A DNA stretch of 64,000 nucleotides, from positions 70,107,464 through 70,171,463 of the forward strand of contig NC_089224.1 of NCBI RefSeq assembly GCF_963924675.1, written 5' to 3'. The notes under the pieces are model-generated. The model had not been told where the DNA came from and made no database searches. It saw only the letters and a list, made by a program, of their open reading frames with translations. Positions 24,261 through 36,640 of this stretch are shown piece after piece (position 1 is the first letter of the stretch; the number at the start of each line of letters is the position of its first letter). The stretch is from Phocoena phocoena. Taxonomy: Eukaryota; Chordata; Mammalia; Artiodactyla; Phocoenidae. Position numbers and translations under genes: made by a program.

Positions 24261-25194
24261 GCCTCATATATTCTTCACAAGAAGTGTTGTACTGTTGATG
24301 CGACATATCACTTCTGAGTACAAAGCAACAATCAGATCCCACTAATCCCACTTCTTTTTTACACAGATATTACCATTTCAATGTGTGGTTTCTCATTTTT
24401 GCTGAGAGGTTTTTCTTCCCCACACACCCCTCCTTAAATCAGGCAAAGAGACAAGTAACTGACTTCAGTTTTCAAAAATGTAACCCGCAAGTGCATAATT
24501 CTTCCTGTCAGATTTCCTTTTCTGTAAGTTGGTGAGTTTATTGTGGTAGCACTCAAAAGGCTGAGCCTGAAAAGTTCTGTAACATATGGCATACATTTAA
24601 CATGGCTTGTGAATTAAAAATAACAGCCTGCCATCTGCCTCTGCAAGTTGATTTTATCAAAGTCTAAATGAGAAGCTCAAAGATGTGAATGTTGTCAATT
24701 AAAATAAGAAATACTCAGGTTCAATACAGAGTGACCAATCCATGCTTGCCCCCTCCCCCACTGGATTAAAGTTACCCATACCCTCCACTCCTGCAAATTA
24801 AAAGAGCTGCCCAGTTTTCAATCTACAGAACTATTTTGTAACTATTACAAAATAGTAATAGTTACTATTTCTTTCCTATCTCCCCCCGCAAAAAAAAAAA
24901 AAATCCTTTATCACAAATTTAGCTTCTAGTTACCTTCCTCTAGGAACAGGTTATTTGGATTTCTTTTCTGAGGTTAGTACCCTCCTAAACAATTGATTAC
25001 AGTTTATAAAATCTTTTCTCTGTATAATGTTTACTTTCTTTTCTCCAAAACTTGAGAGTCTATTAAGTAATACATGTTAGAGGGAAGGATTTGATGATTT
25101 TTCATCATCATACATTCTTACATCCTGTAGGAATTTCTGGAAATGATCTAAAGTACTGAGCTCTGCATCAGAAGCCCACAGATCAATTTAGTTG
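24261..25194. other. Unique non-coding DNA with a short hairpin
   Basis: No gene or repeat recognised. An A run lies at 24890-24902. A perfect 12-bp stem with a 3-base loop occupies 24830-24856. Confidence 0.5.
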
Positions 25195-25340
25195 GATTAG
25201 CATTTATTGAGCAACTACACCAGGAAGAACCCTGGGACGGCAATGGTCATATAAAGGGTTTAAGGCAGTTGCTGCTTTCAGAAAGTTTATGTCATAGTTG
25301 AGATAAGATTTACACCCAAGAAATAGTTTGAGGTGAAACC
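25195..25340 (+). repeat. Ancient repeat fragment (same head motif as 18989)
   Basis: 'ttagcatttattgagcaac' followed by 'accaggaagaaccctggga' and 'gctttcagaaagtttatgtc' follows the layout of the family at 18989-20890. Short and diverged. Confidence 0.5.
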
Positions 25341-25872
25341 CATGTTTGTATAGCCAAGTGCTCACCTGAGTATACTGACAGTAAGAGTTTTGAGAAGAGA
25401 GTTCTCTTCCTAAGTCCCTGTCATTCTTTATTTAAGGGCAAGAGGCTTAACCTGTATGTGTTTTCATTTTATTATTGTGTATACTGGCTTTATGTGCAGA
25501 ACAATCAAAAATACAGTTATATGAAATGCTAAATTTGTAAGCATTGTATAAAAGCTAAAGGGACAACCACAGAAAACATAAAGTGAGCTATTAGGTAATC
25601 TAAGTAAAATGCCCAGATCTCAAGATGAATTTGATTGAAATTTAACTAGGAAAGCTTTATAGGGATTTGTAATTTCTTGACTAAGACTTAAAAATAAATA
25701 AAGTATAAAATAGAGATTCCATGAATCAAGTGACACTAATGCCAACATTTGGTAGTAAATTTTGCAGCTGGTATTTTCTAAGCATGAAGGTCAAGTCTAT
25801 CTGGTCAAGTAGTGCAGGTGGCACAAGGCACAAATCTAGGGGAGCTATTCACACAGACTACAATATGGATAG

Positions 25873-26337
25873 TGTATTCATTTTCTAGTACTACTGCAAC
25901 AAATCACCACAAACTTGGTGATTAGAACAACAGAAATTTAGTCCCGCACTATCTGGAAGCCAGAAGTCCAAAATCAAGGTGTTGGTAGGGCCACACTTCC
26001 TCTAAAGGCCCTAGGGGAGAATTTTCCTTACTTCTTGCAGCTTCTGGTGCCTCCTGGCATTCTAGTTCCTCATTCTAGGCATCCTGGCATGTAGCAACAT
26101 AACTCAATCTCTGCCTCCATCTTCACATGACCTTTTCTGTGTGTGTCAAATCTCCCTCTCTTATAAGAATACCAATCATTGGATTTAGGGCCCTTCTTAA
26201 ATCCAAAATGATCTCATCTCCAGATGCATGACTTAGTTACATCTGCAAGGACCCCATTTTCAAATAAAGTCACATCACAGGTACTTGGGTTAGGACATGG
26301 GTATGTCTTTTGGGGGACACAATACAACTCCCTGTAA
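25873..26337 (-). mobile_element. ERVL-MaLR LTR (MLT1/MST type), solitary
   Basis: On the plus strand it shows the antisense MaLR order: 'actgcaacaaatcaccacaa', 'cagaaatttagtcccgcac', 'ctggaagccagaagtccaa', 'cttataagaataccaatca', 'ggatttagggcccttctta' and 'gtacttgggttaggacatg', ending 'tttgggggacacaata'. The length (~465 bp) suits a nearly complete solitary LTR. MaLR LTRs are old non-infectious retrovirus-like relics; there is no internal coding sequence here. Adjacent candidate duplications are not clear. Confidence 0.85.
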
Positions 26338-26367
26338 GTATGTAAGTTCCTTTTGCTTCCAAATTAT

Positions 26368-26425
26368 AATTTACTAGATTACAAATCTAGTTTACAATTC
26401 CAATTTACTAGATTACAAACCTAGT
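26368..26425 (+). repeat. Short tandem duplication, 24 bp at 34-bp period
   Basis: 26368-26391 and 26402-26425 are the same 24-mer with one difference (T to C). Each copy contains the dyad ACTAGATT-ACA-AATCTAGT (the second copy imperfect). It looks like a local duplication rather than a transposon. Confidence 0.85.
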
Positions 26426-27339
26426 AAAGATTTGGGATTTCCTAGGAAGCAGGGACTGATTTGTTTCAATTACTTTATTTATGATAGCAAAAAGGAGTTT
26501 CAGAATGTAATCCGGGGCCTAGGAAGAACCAATGTGAGTTGGTTCTATCCTTTTTAGTGTTAAACCTTGAACATCCCTCTGATTTTAAATCTGCTTTCAA
26601 CCATAGGAGCAGATATCTAAATAAACTGGCAACCACAGATATCAAGTCAAAAAGACATCTATATGTTAAGAATAATAATTTTCATTGTGTCCCCTCCACC
26701 ACTCCAACCCAGAAAAGCATTCAGTGATTCATATCTTATTCCTTCAAAGGCAATCCATTTTTACCTAATCAAGGAAAGCCTTTTGGAAGAATACATGCTC
26801 AAAATTTCTTTAATGGCAATGAAAGAGAAGAGCCCAAATGATGAACTGTGTACATTTTAAAGTGAAAACTCACACCACAGGAATGCCTACATATCAAATA
26901 AATCAATGCAAGCAATCAATCATCTTAATGAAAACCTATGGTTAGCAGGTGTAAATGCCTCTGTGGACTCTTACAATTACAAGAAAAAAACCCTGATTCT
27001 GGACATGAACAATTCACTGTGGTTACATACAAATCAACCTCAATAACATGAACTAAATAGAAATGTAATTGGAGTTAAACATCTATAGTCCCTTCATTTA
27101 TCTTTCAAAAATAGAGGAGAGCTAGAGGGATTTTCCCGCTAGTAATTAGATGCTTTTTTCCCTAAAAACCTATCAATAGCTGTTTCAAACACTGCCTTCC
27201 ATTCAAGTCACAGCATTTTAGTGAGAAAGGAAAACAATATAAGGGCAACAAAATGGTTCTTTAGATAAAACAGATGTCCAAGTTTAAGCCCAGATTGTAA
27301 GTCCTCCACATCTAATAGAAATAAGAAGTCATTCAATTG
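26426..27339. other. Unique non-coding DNA
   Basis: No recognised element. Two overlapping frames of about 62 and 65 codons near 26539-26860 are at chance length. Confidence 0.5.
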
Positions 27340-27960
27340 TCGAGAGGAACTTGTCTATAACATGGATTGTCAATCAATGGCTCCGATCACCTGTGATGGG
27401 CTATACCTGCTTTTTATTTATGAAGACTTTGGCCGTGGCTAGCGCTACTCTGGACTGCCCAGTGTGGTGATCTCCTTTATGTAGGTATTTACTCCTCGTG
27501 GATTAGTGTGAAACATCACCATGCTGGACTGCAGTGATATCATCAATAAGCCCCTTCAATTAACCTGACCCTGTGGTTTTACATAATTGACTACAATGAG
27601 TGTTGACAATATCATCAATTAGAATTTCAGCTGATGAATCACATTTGAGGTTTTTGGGGGTGACTAATACTGCCTGATGAATTCACCCACAAAGAAACAT
27701 CAAGAGATACCACAGTAACCTCCTGTATGTATTGAGTACATCAGGTGGAAGACTGACAAGAATTGGCATTTTAACTTCACATTATAATTTAAACAACCAG
27801 CTTGGCCAGTTAGTGGGGGAATCCATCAAGAGTGGTAGTTTGACTTTATGCTGATGAGGCAATTTGTTGACACACTAAATTTTTTCCCCCAGTTACCTCA
27901 AATGTGTTATTGCATTCACTAATGAGAACTCCTGACTTGAAGGTGAATTTCCTCCTTTGG
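27340..27960. promoter_or_regulatory. Candidate conserved non-coding element (unproven)
   Basis: Repeat-free block dense in short AT motifs. The 11-mer ATATCATCAAT recurs at 27537-27547 and 27609-27619. Between them are TCAATTAA (homeobox-like, about 27556-27563) and TGTGGTTT (RUNX-like, 27572-27579). The style matches deeply conserved enhancers in gene deserts. Only cross-species alignment could confirm this; the call is an inference from texture. Confidence 0.25.
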
Positions 27961-29018
27961 TTTTAGGTTTCTGCTTCTTCATTAATTCATATATTTTTAT
28001 GTCATTTGAGGAACTTCAGGGTGGGAACTTTAGGAATTCACGCTGCATCTATTTAAGTATGACATTGGCACCTCAAAAATATATTCTGTAAATCTGTCCT
28101 CTACATTTCCAAGGCTATTCTGTTGCCTCTTCAATCTCAGTCCATGGACTTTCTATTTATTCCAAGAGTCATGAAACTGTCAACAATTAATCTTCTGTTA
28201 ATGGCTTCAGCAGTTATTTACACAAAGAACCAAAATGAGTACCAGTTACTACAAAACATGACAGATTGAAGCCCCAAAGAGCAATTCAAATCAAGGAGCC
28301 AGCACTTTTTAAATTCTCTTAAAATTGGGAGAAGGGGATGGGGATGGAAGGGAACAGAGAGTGCTACCACTATAGGAGCACCATGAAAATGAAGGAGTGT
28401 GGGGGTGTGGGAGAGAAGATGCCAGAAAGGAAAGAATAAGGGTGTGAAAATCTGTCCTCACTGAGAACTCTAAGCTGACAAATACATAGATTATAGTCAG
28501 CTGTTCTGAGCCCACTCTTGCTCCTGGGAATACTCCACTTAGCCCAATATTCCCTAAGAGATGGTCCTTGAGAAGTAAAATGCCTCATGGCAAGTCTCCC
28601 GACATGAAAATGACTGTTTTCCCCTATTGAGCCTCCTGACTCCAAAACTGGCAACAGTTCAAAATGTTTTTTGTTTTTGTTTTCAATTATAATCTTAGCC
28701 AGATAAATGGTATCCAGGATAGGAAAAGATGCAATAACAAAAGTCACAAGAATTTTGTACAGGAGACAGAAGACCTTGTCAGTGGCAAACAAAATGAATT
28801 CTGTTGTAGGTTCAGTCCAAGTAACAGTAATATTTCAAGATTACAACCACAGAATTGAAGTCCTCACACCGGAACCAGCAAGGATAAGTGGTTTTAAAAT
28901 AGCCACAAAAGAAGGAAATGATTTAATTTGGGGAGATATTTTGGAATTTTCCATCAACTAAAATTATGTGGCCTGCAAGAGAACAAATGATGACCCATAA
29001 TAATACTGAAGTTAAGAA
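27961..29018. other. Unique non-coding DNA
   Basis: No repeat recognised. A 140-codon minus-strand frame (28370-28792) overlaps plus-strand frames of 64 and 84 codons and shows no domain; I treat them all as chance. Confidence 0.45.
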
Positions 29019-29219
29019 AAGGGTTAGCAAATGATTTCTGTTTTACAGTAATTTAATAAATACTTCTGGCTTTGCCGGCCACACAATCTCTGTTGCCACT
29101 ACTCTGCTGTTATAGCAATATTTAAAGGAATGATTGTGGTCATGTTCCAATAAAACTTTACTTACAAAAACAGCCTGTGGGACAAATTTCTCCCTCTGGC
29201 TATAGTATACCAACTCCTG
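29019..29219. mobile_element. Non-autonomous hAT-Charlie element (MER type)
   Basis: It reads 'gggttagcaaatgatttctg', 'aaatacttctggctttgcc ggccacacaatctctgttgc', 'catgttccaataaaacttta cttacaaaaacag' and closes 'ataccaactcctg'. This matches the ~220-bp MITE whose consensus begins with 'ggtcggcaaac' and whose centre says 'ttccaataaaactttattt'. Terminal inverted repeats are visible but decayed. The 8-bp flanks do not match convincingly. Confidence 0.8.
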
Positions 29220-30289
29220 AACTAGAATATAAATATAGTTTATTGTGTATGACTGTACTCTGACATTTTTCTCTAAAAATTCAGTGGGTTAATTTTGTTT
29301 CCTATAAAATTATAAGCTCTATCAGATAAAAGGCTTTATTTTGCCTTTTATTATTAGTACTATAAGTAATTATTATAATTACTACATGATCTAAAGCATA
29401 GTTCCATGCTTTGTTCTTAGTAACCTCTCCATAAATATTTTATTTAACCTCAATTTTCCCACGAGTAAAATATTTCTAACTTCTGGTTGCTTTATTCATT
29501 ATTTCAGTCTTCCAACAAAGATTAATATAATATTAATTTTTAAGGAGAGGGGACTTTATTCCCAGATGAGATACCGTAGCTCTTTGACAGACCAATACGT
29601 TAATTGTAAATATTTTTAAAATCTGAATTAAGAAACAGAAAAACAAAAACCCCTGTTTGAAAGCATCAGAGAGCTTTCCCAAAAGCCAGTACTTAAGTGG
29701 TACACATTTCAGAGAGAAGGAAATAGTTGAATGACAGAGAGGTGAGCTAATATGTTCTGTGATCTCCTTTTCTGCTAAAGGCATTTCTATACTTTTGGTG
29801 CAGATGAGAGAGGCTGGGAATCTGGGAAGCAGGGCACAGCTAAGAGGCAGAAAATCCAGAAGAGCTTTGACATTCTCACAAGACCATGGAGATAAAACAT
29901 AAAGTTTAGGGCTTTTCACAGAAACTAGCATGTATAGAGCAAAAAATTCACAAGAGATGGCAGATGCAGTGAATTGAGCTCAGCATTCAACAATGTTTTG
30001 CTTGAGTATTTGTTGAACTCTTTAGCTGCATTAGGGAGGAAGCTAAGAAGCCAGATAGAAAGCCTCTGAAAAGCAAAGATAATTTTCAGCAGTCTTACAG
30101 TGATGAGGAAAAATACTACTAATAATAACTAGACTTGAGTATAGAGACCCTATTAAACACACCAATCCCAATGTTTGGAATTCAAGAAGACTACATCTTA
30201 GGGATAGAAACAGAGCAGAGGTAGATCAAAGCTTATAAAGACTATAACTTAGCCTCTACTCAGCTCAGTCTCCGAATAAAAGTGTTCTG
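29220..30289. other. Unique non-coding DNA
   Basis: No repeat or gene recognised. The 132-codon minus-strand frame (29533-29931) has no visible domain. Confidence 0.45.
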
Positions 30290-32750
30290 ACCTTATTTAA
30301 GCTCTCTATGAGAGGATAGGGTGACTACTCTCTAAAGGAAAAATTATCATTCAGAACTACTATAATTTTTATACAAAATATCCAGTATTTAATAAAAACT
30401 TACCAGGCATATTAAAACAAAAGACCAAGAGAAAAAATAGACAATACAAATAGACCCATACACAATTCATATATCAGAGTTTTGAATCATAGACCTTAAA
30501 TGTGATTAATATGTACAAGAACGTAAACAAGATGCAAAAATTCATAAGCAACTGTATGCTATACAAGAAATCAAATATAAACCCAACAACTGAATTTAAG
30601 AAATAAATAGATGGGCTTAATAACAAAAGGGACACATCAGAAAAGTAAGTTTGTAGTTAGAAGGCAGAATATTAGAAAATAACAAAGCTAAAGCATAGAG
30701 AGCAAAAGATATAGAATACATGTAAAGAGAACGTAAGTGAGATATGGAATATGGTGAAAAGTTCTAAGATGTGTAATTGGAAATACAGAATATAAGGAGA
30801 GAAAATAAGAGACAGAAGCATATTTGAAGAAATAATAAACAGGAATAGTCCAGAACTTGTGAAAGAATTAAGACATAACCAAACTCCAAACAGTATAAAT
30901 GAAAAGAAAATCACAACTAGGGACAACATAATAAAACTCTTGAAAATCACATAAAAGGAGAAAAGTTGCCACAGTAAGAAAACATATTACCTTCAAAGAA
31001 AGAAATAATAAAGCTGTAGCTGATCTCTTATATCAAAAACAATGGAAGCAGAACATAAGTGAGTTGTATCTTTTAAATGTTGAAAGAAAATAATTGCTGG
31101 CATAAAGCTCTATTCTTTGTAAAAACACTATTTAAATGTGAAGTGAATAAAAACTTGCAGGATATTAAGGAAGCAAATATTAATATTTGATATAATTCTG
31201 TACCTGGAATAATTGTATTTTTATAATTATGCTTATAAATTAAACACTTTAATTAGAGGATTTAGGTTGTAAGGCTAAGGTAGAAAATAAAACATGACTA
31301 TATCTGTTTACAACAGACAAACCTTGAATATATTAAGACAGAAAGATTGAAAGTAAAAGAATGGAAAAAGATATGCCATGCAAACACTACACAAAAAGAA
31401 AACCAACGTAACTATACTAATATCAGTTAATGTAGACTTTGATGCAAGAAGCATTACTAGAGAAATGGAGAAGTATTTTATAATGATAAAAGGCCAAGTC
31501 TAAGAAAGTTAAAAATGCTAAGTTTAATGTGCACCAAAAAGCAAAAAATGACATAACTAAAAGGAAAACTAGAGAGATACACAATCATAGTGGAAAACTT
31601 TAATTCACCTTTCTTAATAACTGAGAAACCGAGTAGACATAAAATCAGTCAGGATATAGAAGATATGAACAATTTAAATTCAGCTCATTAACATGTATGG
31701 ACATATATGGAATGCTTCACACAACTGCATATTTATTTTTGTGAACTAGTTTGACCATATGTTGGTCCACAAAGCAAGTCTAACCAAATTTTAAAAGATT
31801 AAAATAATATATATTATGTTGCCTGACCATAGTGAAATTAAGCTAGACATAAATAAAAAGATAACTAGAAAATACCCAAATATATAGATTTCTAACTAAT
31901 CCATGGGTCAAAGAAGAGATCACAACATAAATTATAAAATATTTTAACTGAATGATAATGACAGTATAACATATCAAAATCTGTGGGGTGAAACAAAAGC
32001 ATGACTTAGAAGGGGGTTTGTAGTCTTAAATGCATGTATTAGACAAGAAGAAAAACTAAAAATAAATTATCTAAATAGCAGTCTCCAAAATTACAACAAT
32101 AATAGTAAATAAAACCCAAATTACATAGGAGGAATTAAGTAATGAAGATAAGAGTAAAAATAATGAAATAGAAAACAAATGTACAGTATAGAAAAACCAA
32201 TAAAGCCAAATTTTGTCTATGAAAAGACTTACAAAGTTAATAAATCTCTAGCAATACTGATGAAGAAAAAGAAGGCAAAAGTTACTAATACCCAAAATGA
32301 AAGAGCCTACAGATGGTTTCAGCAGTAAATTCTTCTAAATGTAGAAAATAGAAATAATATCAATCTTACAGAATTCTTCTAACAAAGAAAAATAGTGTTC
32401 ACTTCCCGATTCATTCTATGAAACCAATATAATAAAATCTGCTAAGTATATAATAGAAAGGATAACTATAGGCAAGTTTTTCTCATAAATACAGATATAT
32501 CAGCAAATTGGATCCAGTCATATATTAAAATAATGACTAAGCTGTATTTATTCCATAAATGTAAGATTGACTTAATATTCAAAAAAACAATGTATTTCAC
32601 CACATAACTCAATATATAAGAACTATGAGACATCTCAATAAATGCAAAAAATGCACGTGATAAAATTCAACAATTCATAGTTTTTAAATTAGCAATTCAA
32701 AATAAAAGATAACTTCCTTAATCTTATTTTTAAATTTTAAAACTTCCATA
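30290..32750 (+). mobile_element. Old, heavily decayed L1 (L1M type), ORF1-to-ORF2 portion
   Basis: The A-rich plus strand shows HAL1/L1M-like ORF1-region text (about 30400-31150, e.g. 'gaagcagaacataagtgag') and ORF2 text further on ('accatagtgaaattaagct', 'aacatgacttagaaggggg'-like, 'ccataaatgtaagattgac', 'tctcaataaatgcaaaaaa'). No frame longer than about 90 codons remains. It fades into the LTR-like fragment that follows. Confidence 0.75.
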
Positions 32751-32839
32751 ACCATAATATATAGTTATGAAATATTGAAACATTTCCCAAGATTGGAAAT
32801 GAGGTAAAGATGACCTCTGTGACCATTTTTATTCAACAT

Positions 32840-33135
32840 TTTACTGCAGGAGCTCTTCCCTGGACAAGTTAACTCATACCACTCAACCTTCACCAACCTC
32901 TACCCTACTGCCTGGGATTCAGATGTAATGACTGGAACTATGGAAGCTCTTTTAGACAAAGGCAACACCTTAGTAATAGGGAAGCAGAGACATTGAAGAA
33001 GCCTGTGTGTAAATAATATTGTTATCACACAGGTCTGATGTATATAACTCTGGAGGAACTGTCAGGTTTAAGCTCTTGTTATTCAGAGTTCACTACTATT
33101 TGTGGCAAACATAATCCTAACTGATACATCAGCCA
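32840..33135 (+). repeat. Possible LTR-like 3' end
   Basis: The phrase 'gtggcaaacataatcctaac tgata' at the right edge, preceded by a 'ttgttattcagagttcact'-type stretch, resembles the 3' end of the family suspected at 4310-4560. Tentative; family not named. Confidence 0.45.
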
Positions 33136-33174
33136 CTTGTGAAAAACAGTTCAACATTTCTATGACCAAGCTTT

Positions 33175-33350
33175 AAAAAAAATACTTTCTATGTCTGACT
33201 TACTTCACTGAGTAATATTTTTATGGCTGAGTAATATTTTTTAAAAAAGAGTGGATATATGTATATGTATAACTGATTCACTTTGCTGTACACGTGAAAC
33301 TAGCACAGCATTGTAAGTCAACTATACTCCAATAAAATTTTTAAAAAAAC
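33175..33350 (+). mobile_element. L1 3' end with 5' inversion (twin priming)
   Basis: 33192-33238 is antisense L1: 'tgtctgacttacttcact' and 'atggctgagtaatatt' are the complements of ORF2-end text, in antisense order. From 33249 to about 33340 the sequence is sense L1 3' UTR ('gtataactgattcactttgc' through 'aactatactccaataaaat') followed by A-rich tail. An antisense 5' piece joined to a sense 3' piece is the standard twin-priming product. Flanks are A-rich, so the target duplication is uncertain. Confidence 0.85.
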
Positions 33351-35245
33351 CCAAAACATGACAATGTAATAATAGGATACATGAAAAATAATGTTTAAAT
33401 AATAAAATCATGCCTTGCTCCAAAAAATAAAAAACAAACTTTCTAACCAAGATTGGTGGGCAGCACCAGTTGATTACTACATTGTTTTTTATAGTGCTAA
33501 ACCCCAGAGAAGAGACAAAGGGAAAATTTCCCATAGATTTTCTCCCCCACATATTATATCACTAGGTTAAGATCATCAAGAATGGAACTGAAATTATTGC
33601 ATTTAAATGATTCCATCTATCTTTATTTATTTATTTATTTTTTCCCTCGTGGAAGCAATTCTCTTCTTTTTCAGAGGCTCCAGATGGGAACTTTTCCTGG
33701 CAATTCAAGTCCCACAAGTGATTACCTCTGCCATAGGGTATGTAGAATAAATAAAGGTTAAAAGATCATAAAAATGAGACCATATGTCCAAACATACTGC
33801 CTGCGCTTTTGGCAGGGAGAATATAAGTGTTAAGACAGATATCATATTCTGCTTGCCAGGGAATTATATAAAAAACAAAATAAAATAGCTCTCATCATTT
33901 GAGTTGGGCAGCTTGACAGCAGTTCCCATGAACCTTGAAGAGTATATTTGGCCAATTCACCAAAGTACCTTCCTGACTCTACTCCTACTCTTTTCCCCGC
34001 CAAGGGCCAGAAAGAGAAAAGTCCTAAACCCTTAAAAATAAACTAATATTTGTCTACAAGCATAGAATTCTAAAATTTCTCACAAATATAATACATAAAA
34101 TTGCTTTCTTTCTACCCTCATGAGCCATTTTTCTAAAATAATCCTTGGTCACCATGGAGCATGATCTAAGGGATTCTATCGGATCTAAAAATATCCTTTC
34201 GTAGCTCTTACTTTTGGGCTCATCATCAGCCAGGGCCATTGCTTCTTATAGCCCTGAGAGCACCCTGTGTGGTGTGTCCCAATCTGGGCCAAAATAGAAG
34301 GTAACCAACCAATTCCTGATAGAAGATGAATTTACAGGCATTCTAGACCAAGGCATTAGCAGTAGAGCTTAAGTGAGAAAATACAGATTTCCTAAGGATT
34401 TTCAGTAAGAGAAAGAAGAGTCAGAAAATTACTAGGTCAAGAATTTAGTTTTGTGGAAGGTAGAATGTCACTTTGGAGTCCTACCTCGCACGAGTAAAGG
34501 GCCAGAGAAGAAATTACTTTTGAAAATGGGTGGATGTACAGTCATATGAATGTTTCAGTAGGGTAATGGTGTTCCTAAAGGAATAATTCACTTTTAGTAA
34601 TAACCTAGAGAGGATAAAACAAGAGGAAATTGGCATAATATCAAGCGAATTATCAAGGTAGCCTTGAAGTTTCAACAACTTGCCTTGCTATACCTCTAAT
34701 TTCAAGGATGGCATTTGGATAACAGATAAAAGATGTTCATGAATCAGTGTTGACATTCCCTAATTAAGACTTTCTTGGGAGACTATAATTTGAAATGAAA
34801 TCAGCATCTTCATTGAAGACCTTGTCTTCTAAGAAAGTCAAATATTCCTAAGAACATCTAACAAACTAAAACTGACCCCATTTAAAAAATACATAGGACA
34901 CACCTACTCTAGCTGGCTTCTTCTCAGCCTGCATAACCAGAGGAAAAGACATATATCCAGAGAATCTTCTCTTAATATTGCCAGAAAAATGAAATGGAAT
35001 ATCCTAGTAATAAATAGCTTGAAAATAGACTCTTTCGAAATTGGTGCTAGGACTTTGATTATTAATTACTTACAGAGCAATTTTTCCTGTAAACCTTTTA
35101 AGATCCAACAATTCCTAATTCCTTAGAATGGTTAGTTTGGGGACTTTAGATTCTAAAGAGCCCCACATCAGTGCCTAGATCATCTGCCTTTGCCTTGTGG
35201 CATACAGTTGGCATAATTTATCCAAACTCCAGTGATATACTCTGG
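33351..35245. other. Unique non-coding DNA with a (TTTA)n run
   Basis: A short (TTTA)n microsatellite lies at about 33622-33648. The rest shows no repeat, RNA gene or credible frame. Confidence 0.5.
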
Positions 35246-35560
35246 AGACAATTAACTTCTTAAATTATTTTTATGGTGAAAGTAATACATGTGAGGGTAT
35301 AAAGCATAAAGTTTCTTCCCCAATCACTAATCCATTCTCTAGGGCTAATTACTATTAATAAATTCTATTTCTAGATCTTCTGGCAGTTTCTAATATAACT
35401 TAATTTATAGGTGCTCTTATATCTTGATTTGTCAATTTGAATACTATCTACTGACAATCCTTTAAAAGATAAAACTTCTAGTACATTTACATTATGTCTG
35501 TACCTCCCAATTTTTGTTTATAATTGATGTTTACACTTAAAAAATAAATTTGGACCTGTA
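35246..35560. repeat. Possible ancient repeat, unclassified
   Basis: 'ggtgaaagtaatacatgtga' followed by 'gtataaagcataaagtttc' and 'gggctaattactattaataa' resembles an old repeat with 'aaagtaatacatg ... gtataaag ... taaccactgttaac' order. I could not name the family. Confidence 0.35.
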
Positions 35561-35814
35561 CTACTTTATTTAGTAAGCGTAGACAGGACCTACTGACTCC
35601 CCACTTGGAAAGACTAAGATTTTAGCACCTTTAAACTTTCTTCCACCAGGCTTCTCTCTTCCCTTTCTCCAAAAGTGTTACTTATAATATTATTTTTAAA
35701 TTGTCATGATTCATAATGTTTATATCTGTTCTGCAACAATAATTGTCTTCCATGCTTTGTACAATGTAAATCTAAAAGTTAAAAACAAACATCATTTACA
35801 GCATTATGATTATA

Positions 35815-35862
35815 TACATATTTATATATATGTACACACACACACATATATATATATAAGCT
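35815..35862. repeat. (TA)n(CA)n microsatellite
   Basis: Runs of tatata, cacaca and again tatata units; low complexity. Confidence 0.9.
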
Positions 35863-36017
35863 GCAATAATTATATAAAAAGCTAAAATATTTGAAATATG
35901 TGGTAGTGACATGGAATCCAAGATATAGATCAAAGTAACAAAAGAAAAATCAAGACACATACCCAAATATGTTTAATACATTTTAAACATATTAAGTATA
36001 GTAGAATACAAAATGGC

Positions 36018-36640
36018 ATAATTCTACTTCTGGGTATTTTTCCAAAGAAAACAAAAACACTAATTTGAAAAGATATATGCACCCTTATGTTCACTGCAGC
36101 ATTATGCACAATATCCAAGATATGGAAGCAACCTAAGTGCCCATCGATAGATAAATGGATAAAGAAGATGTATATATACAATGGAATATTACTCAGGTAT
36201 AAAACGGAATGAAATCTTGCCATTTGCAACAACATGGATAGACCTAGAGGGTATGATGCTAAGTAAAGTAAGTCAGACAGAGAAAGACAAATACTGTATG
36301 ATTTTACTTATATGTGAAATCTAAAAAGCAAAACAAACATAACAACAGAAACATAGTCACAGATACAGAGAACAAACAGGTGATTGCTGGGGTGGGGGGC
36401 AGTGGTGAGAGAAATAGGTAAGGGAGGTTAAGAGGAACAGACTTCCAGTTATGAAATAAATGAGTCACAGGGATAAAACGTACAGAGTGGGGAATATGGT
36501 CAATAACAATGTAGTATCTTTGTATGGTGACAGATGGTAACCAGACTTATCAGGGTTATCATTTTGTAATGTGTAGAATTAGTGAATCACTATGTTGTAC
36601 ACCAGGAACTAACATAGTGTTGTAGGTAAATTATACCTCA
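36018..36640 (+). mobile_element. L1 3' end, first of two tandem 3' UTRs
   Basis: The ORF2 C-terminal coding remnant ('acttctgggtatttttccaa', 'gttcactgcagcattatgca', 'tggataaagaagatgtatat', 'gaatattactcaggtataaa') leads into a 3' UTR with 'gattgctggggtggggggc' and ends 'aaattatacctcaaaaaaaa'. An opposite-strand frame at 35930-36235 is only its shadow. Confidence 0.88.

Noticed and set aside
25873..26337. Possible retroviral provirus
   Set aside because: Only a solitary MaLR-type LTR is present, with no internal coding region and no second LTR in the window.
28370..28961. 140-codon minus-strand frame facing 64- and 84-codon plus-strand frames
   Set aside because: No domain or family resemblance; opposite-strand overlap and length are compatible with chance.
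29533..29931. 132-codon minus-strand frame
   Set aside because: No recognisable motif, no codon bias visible by eye, and no neighbouring exon-like segment.
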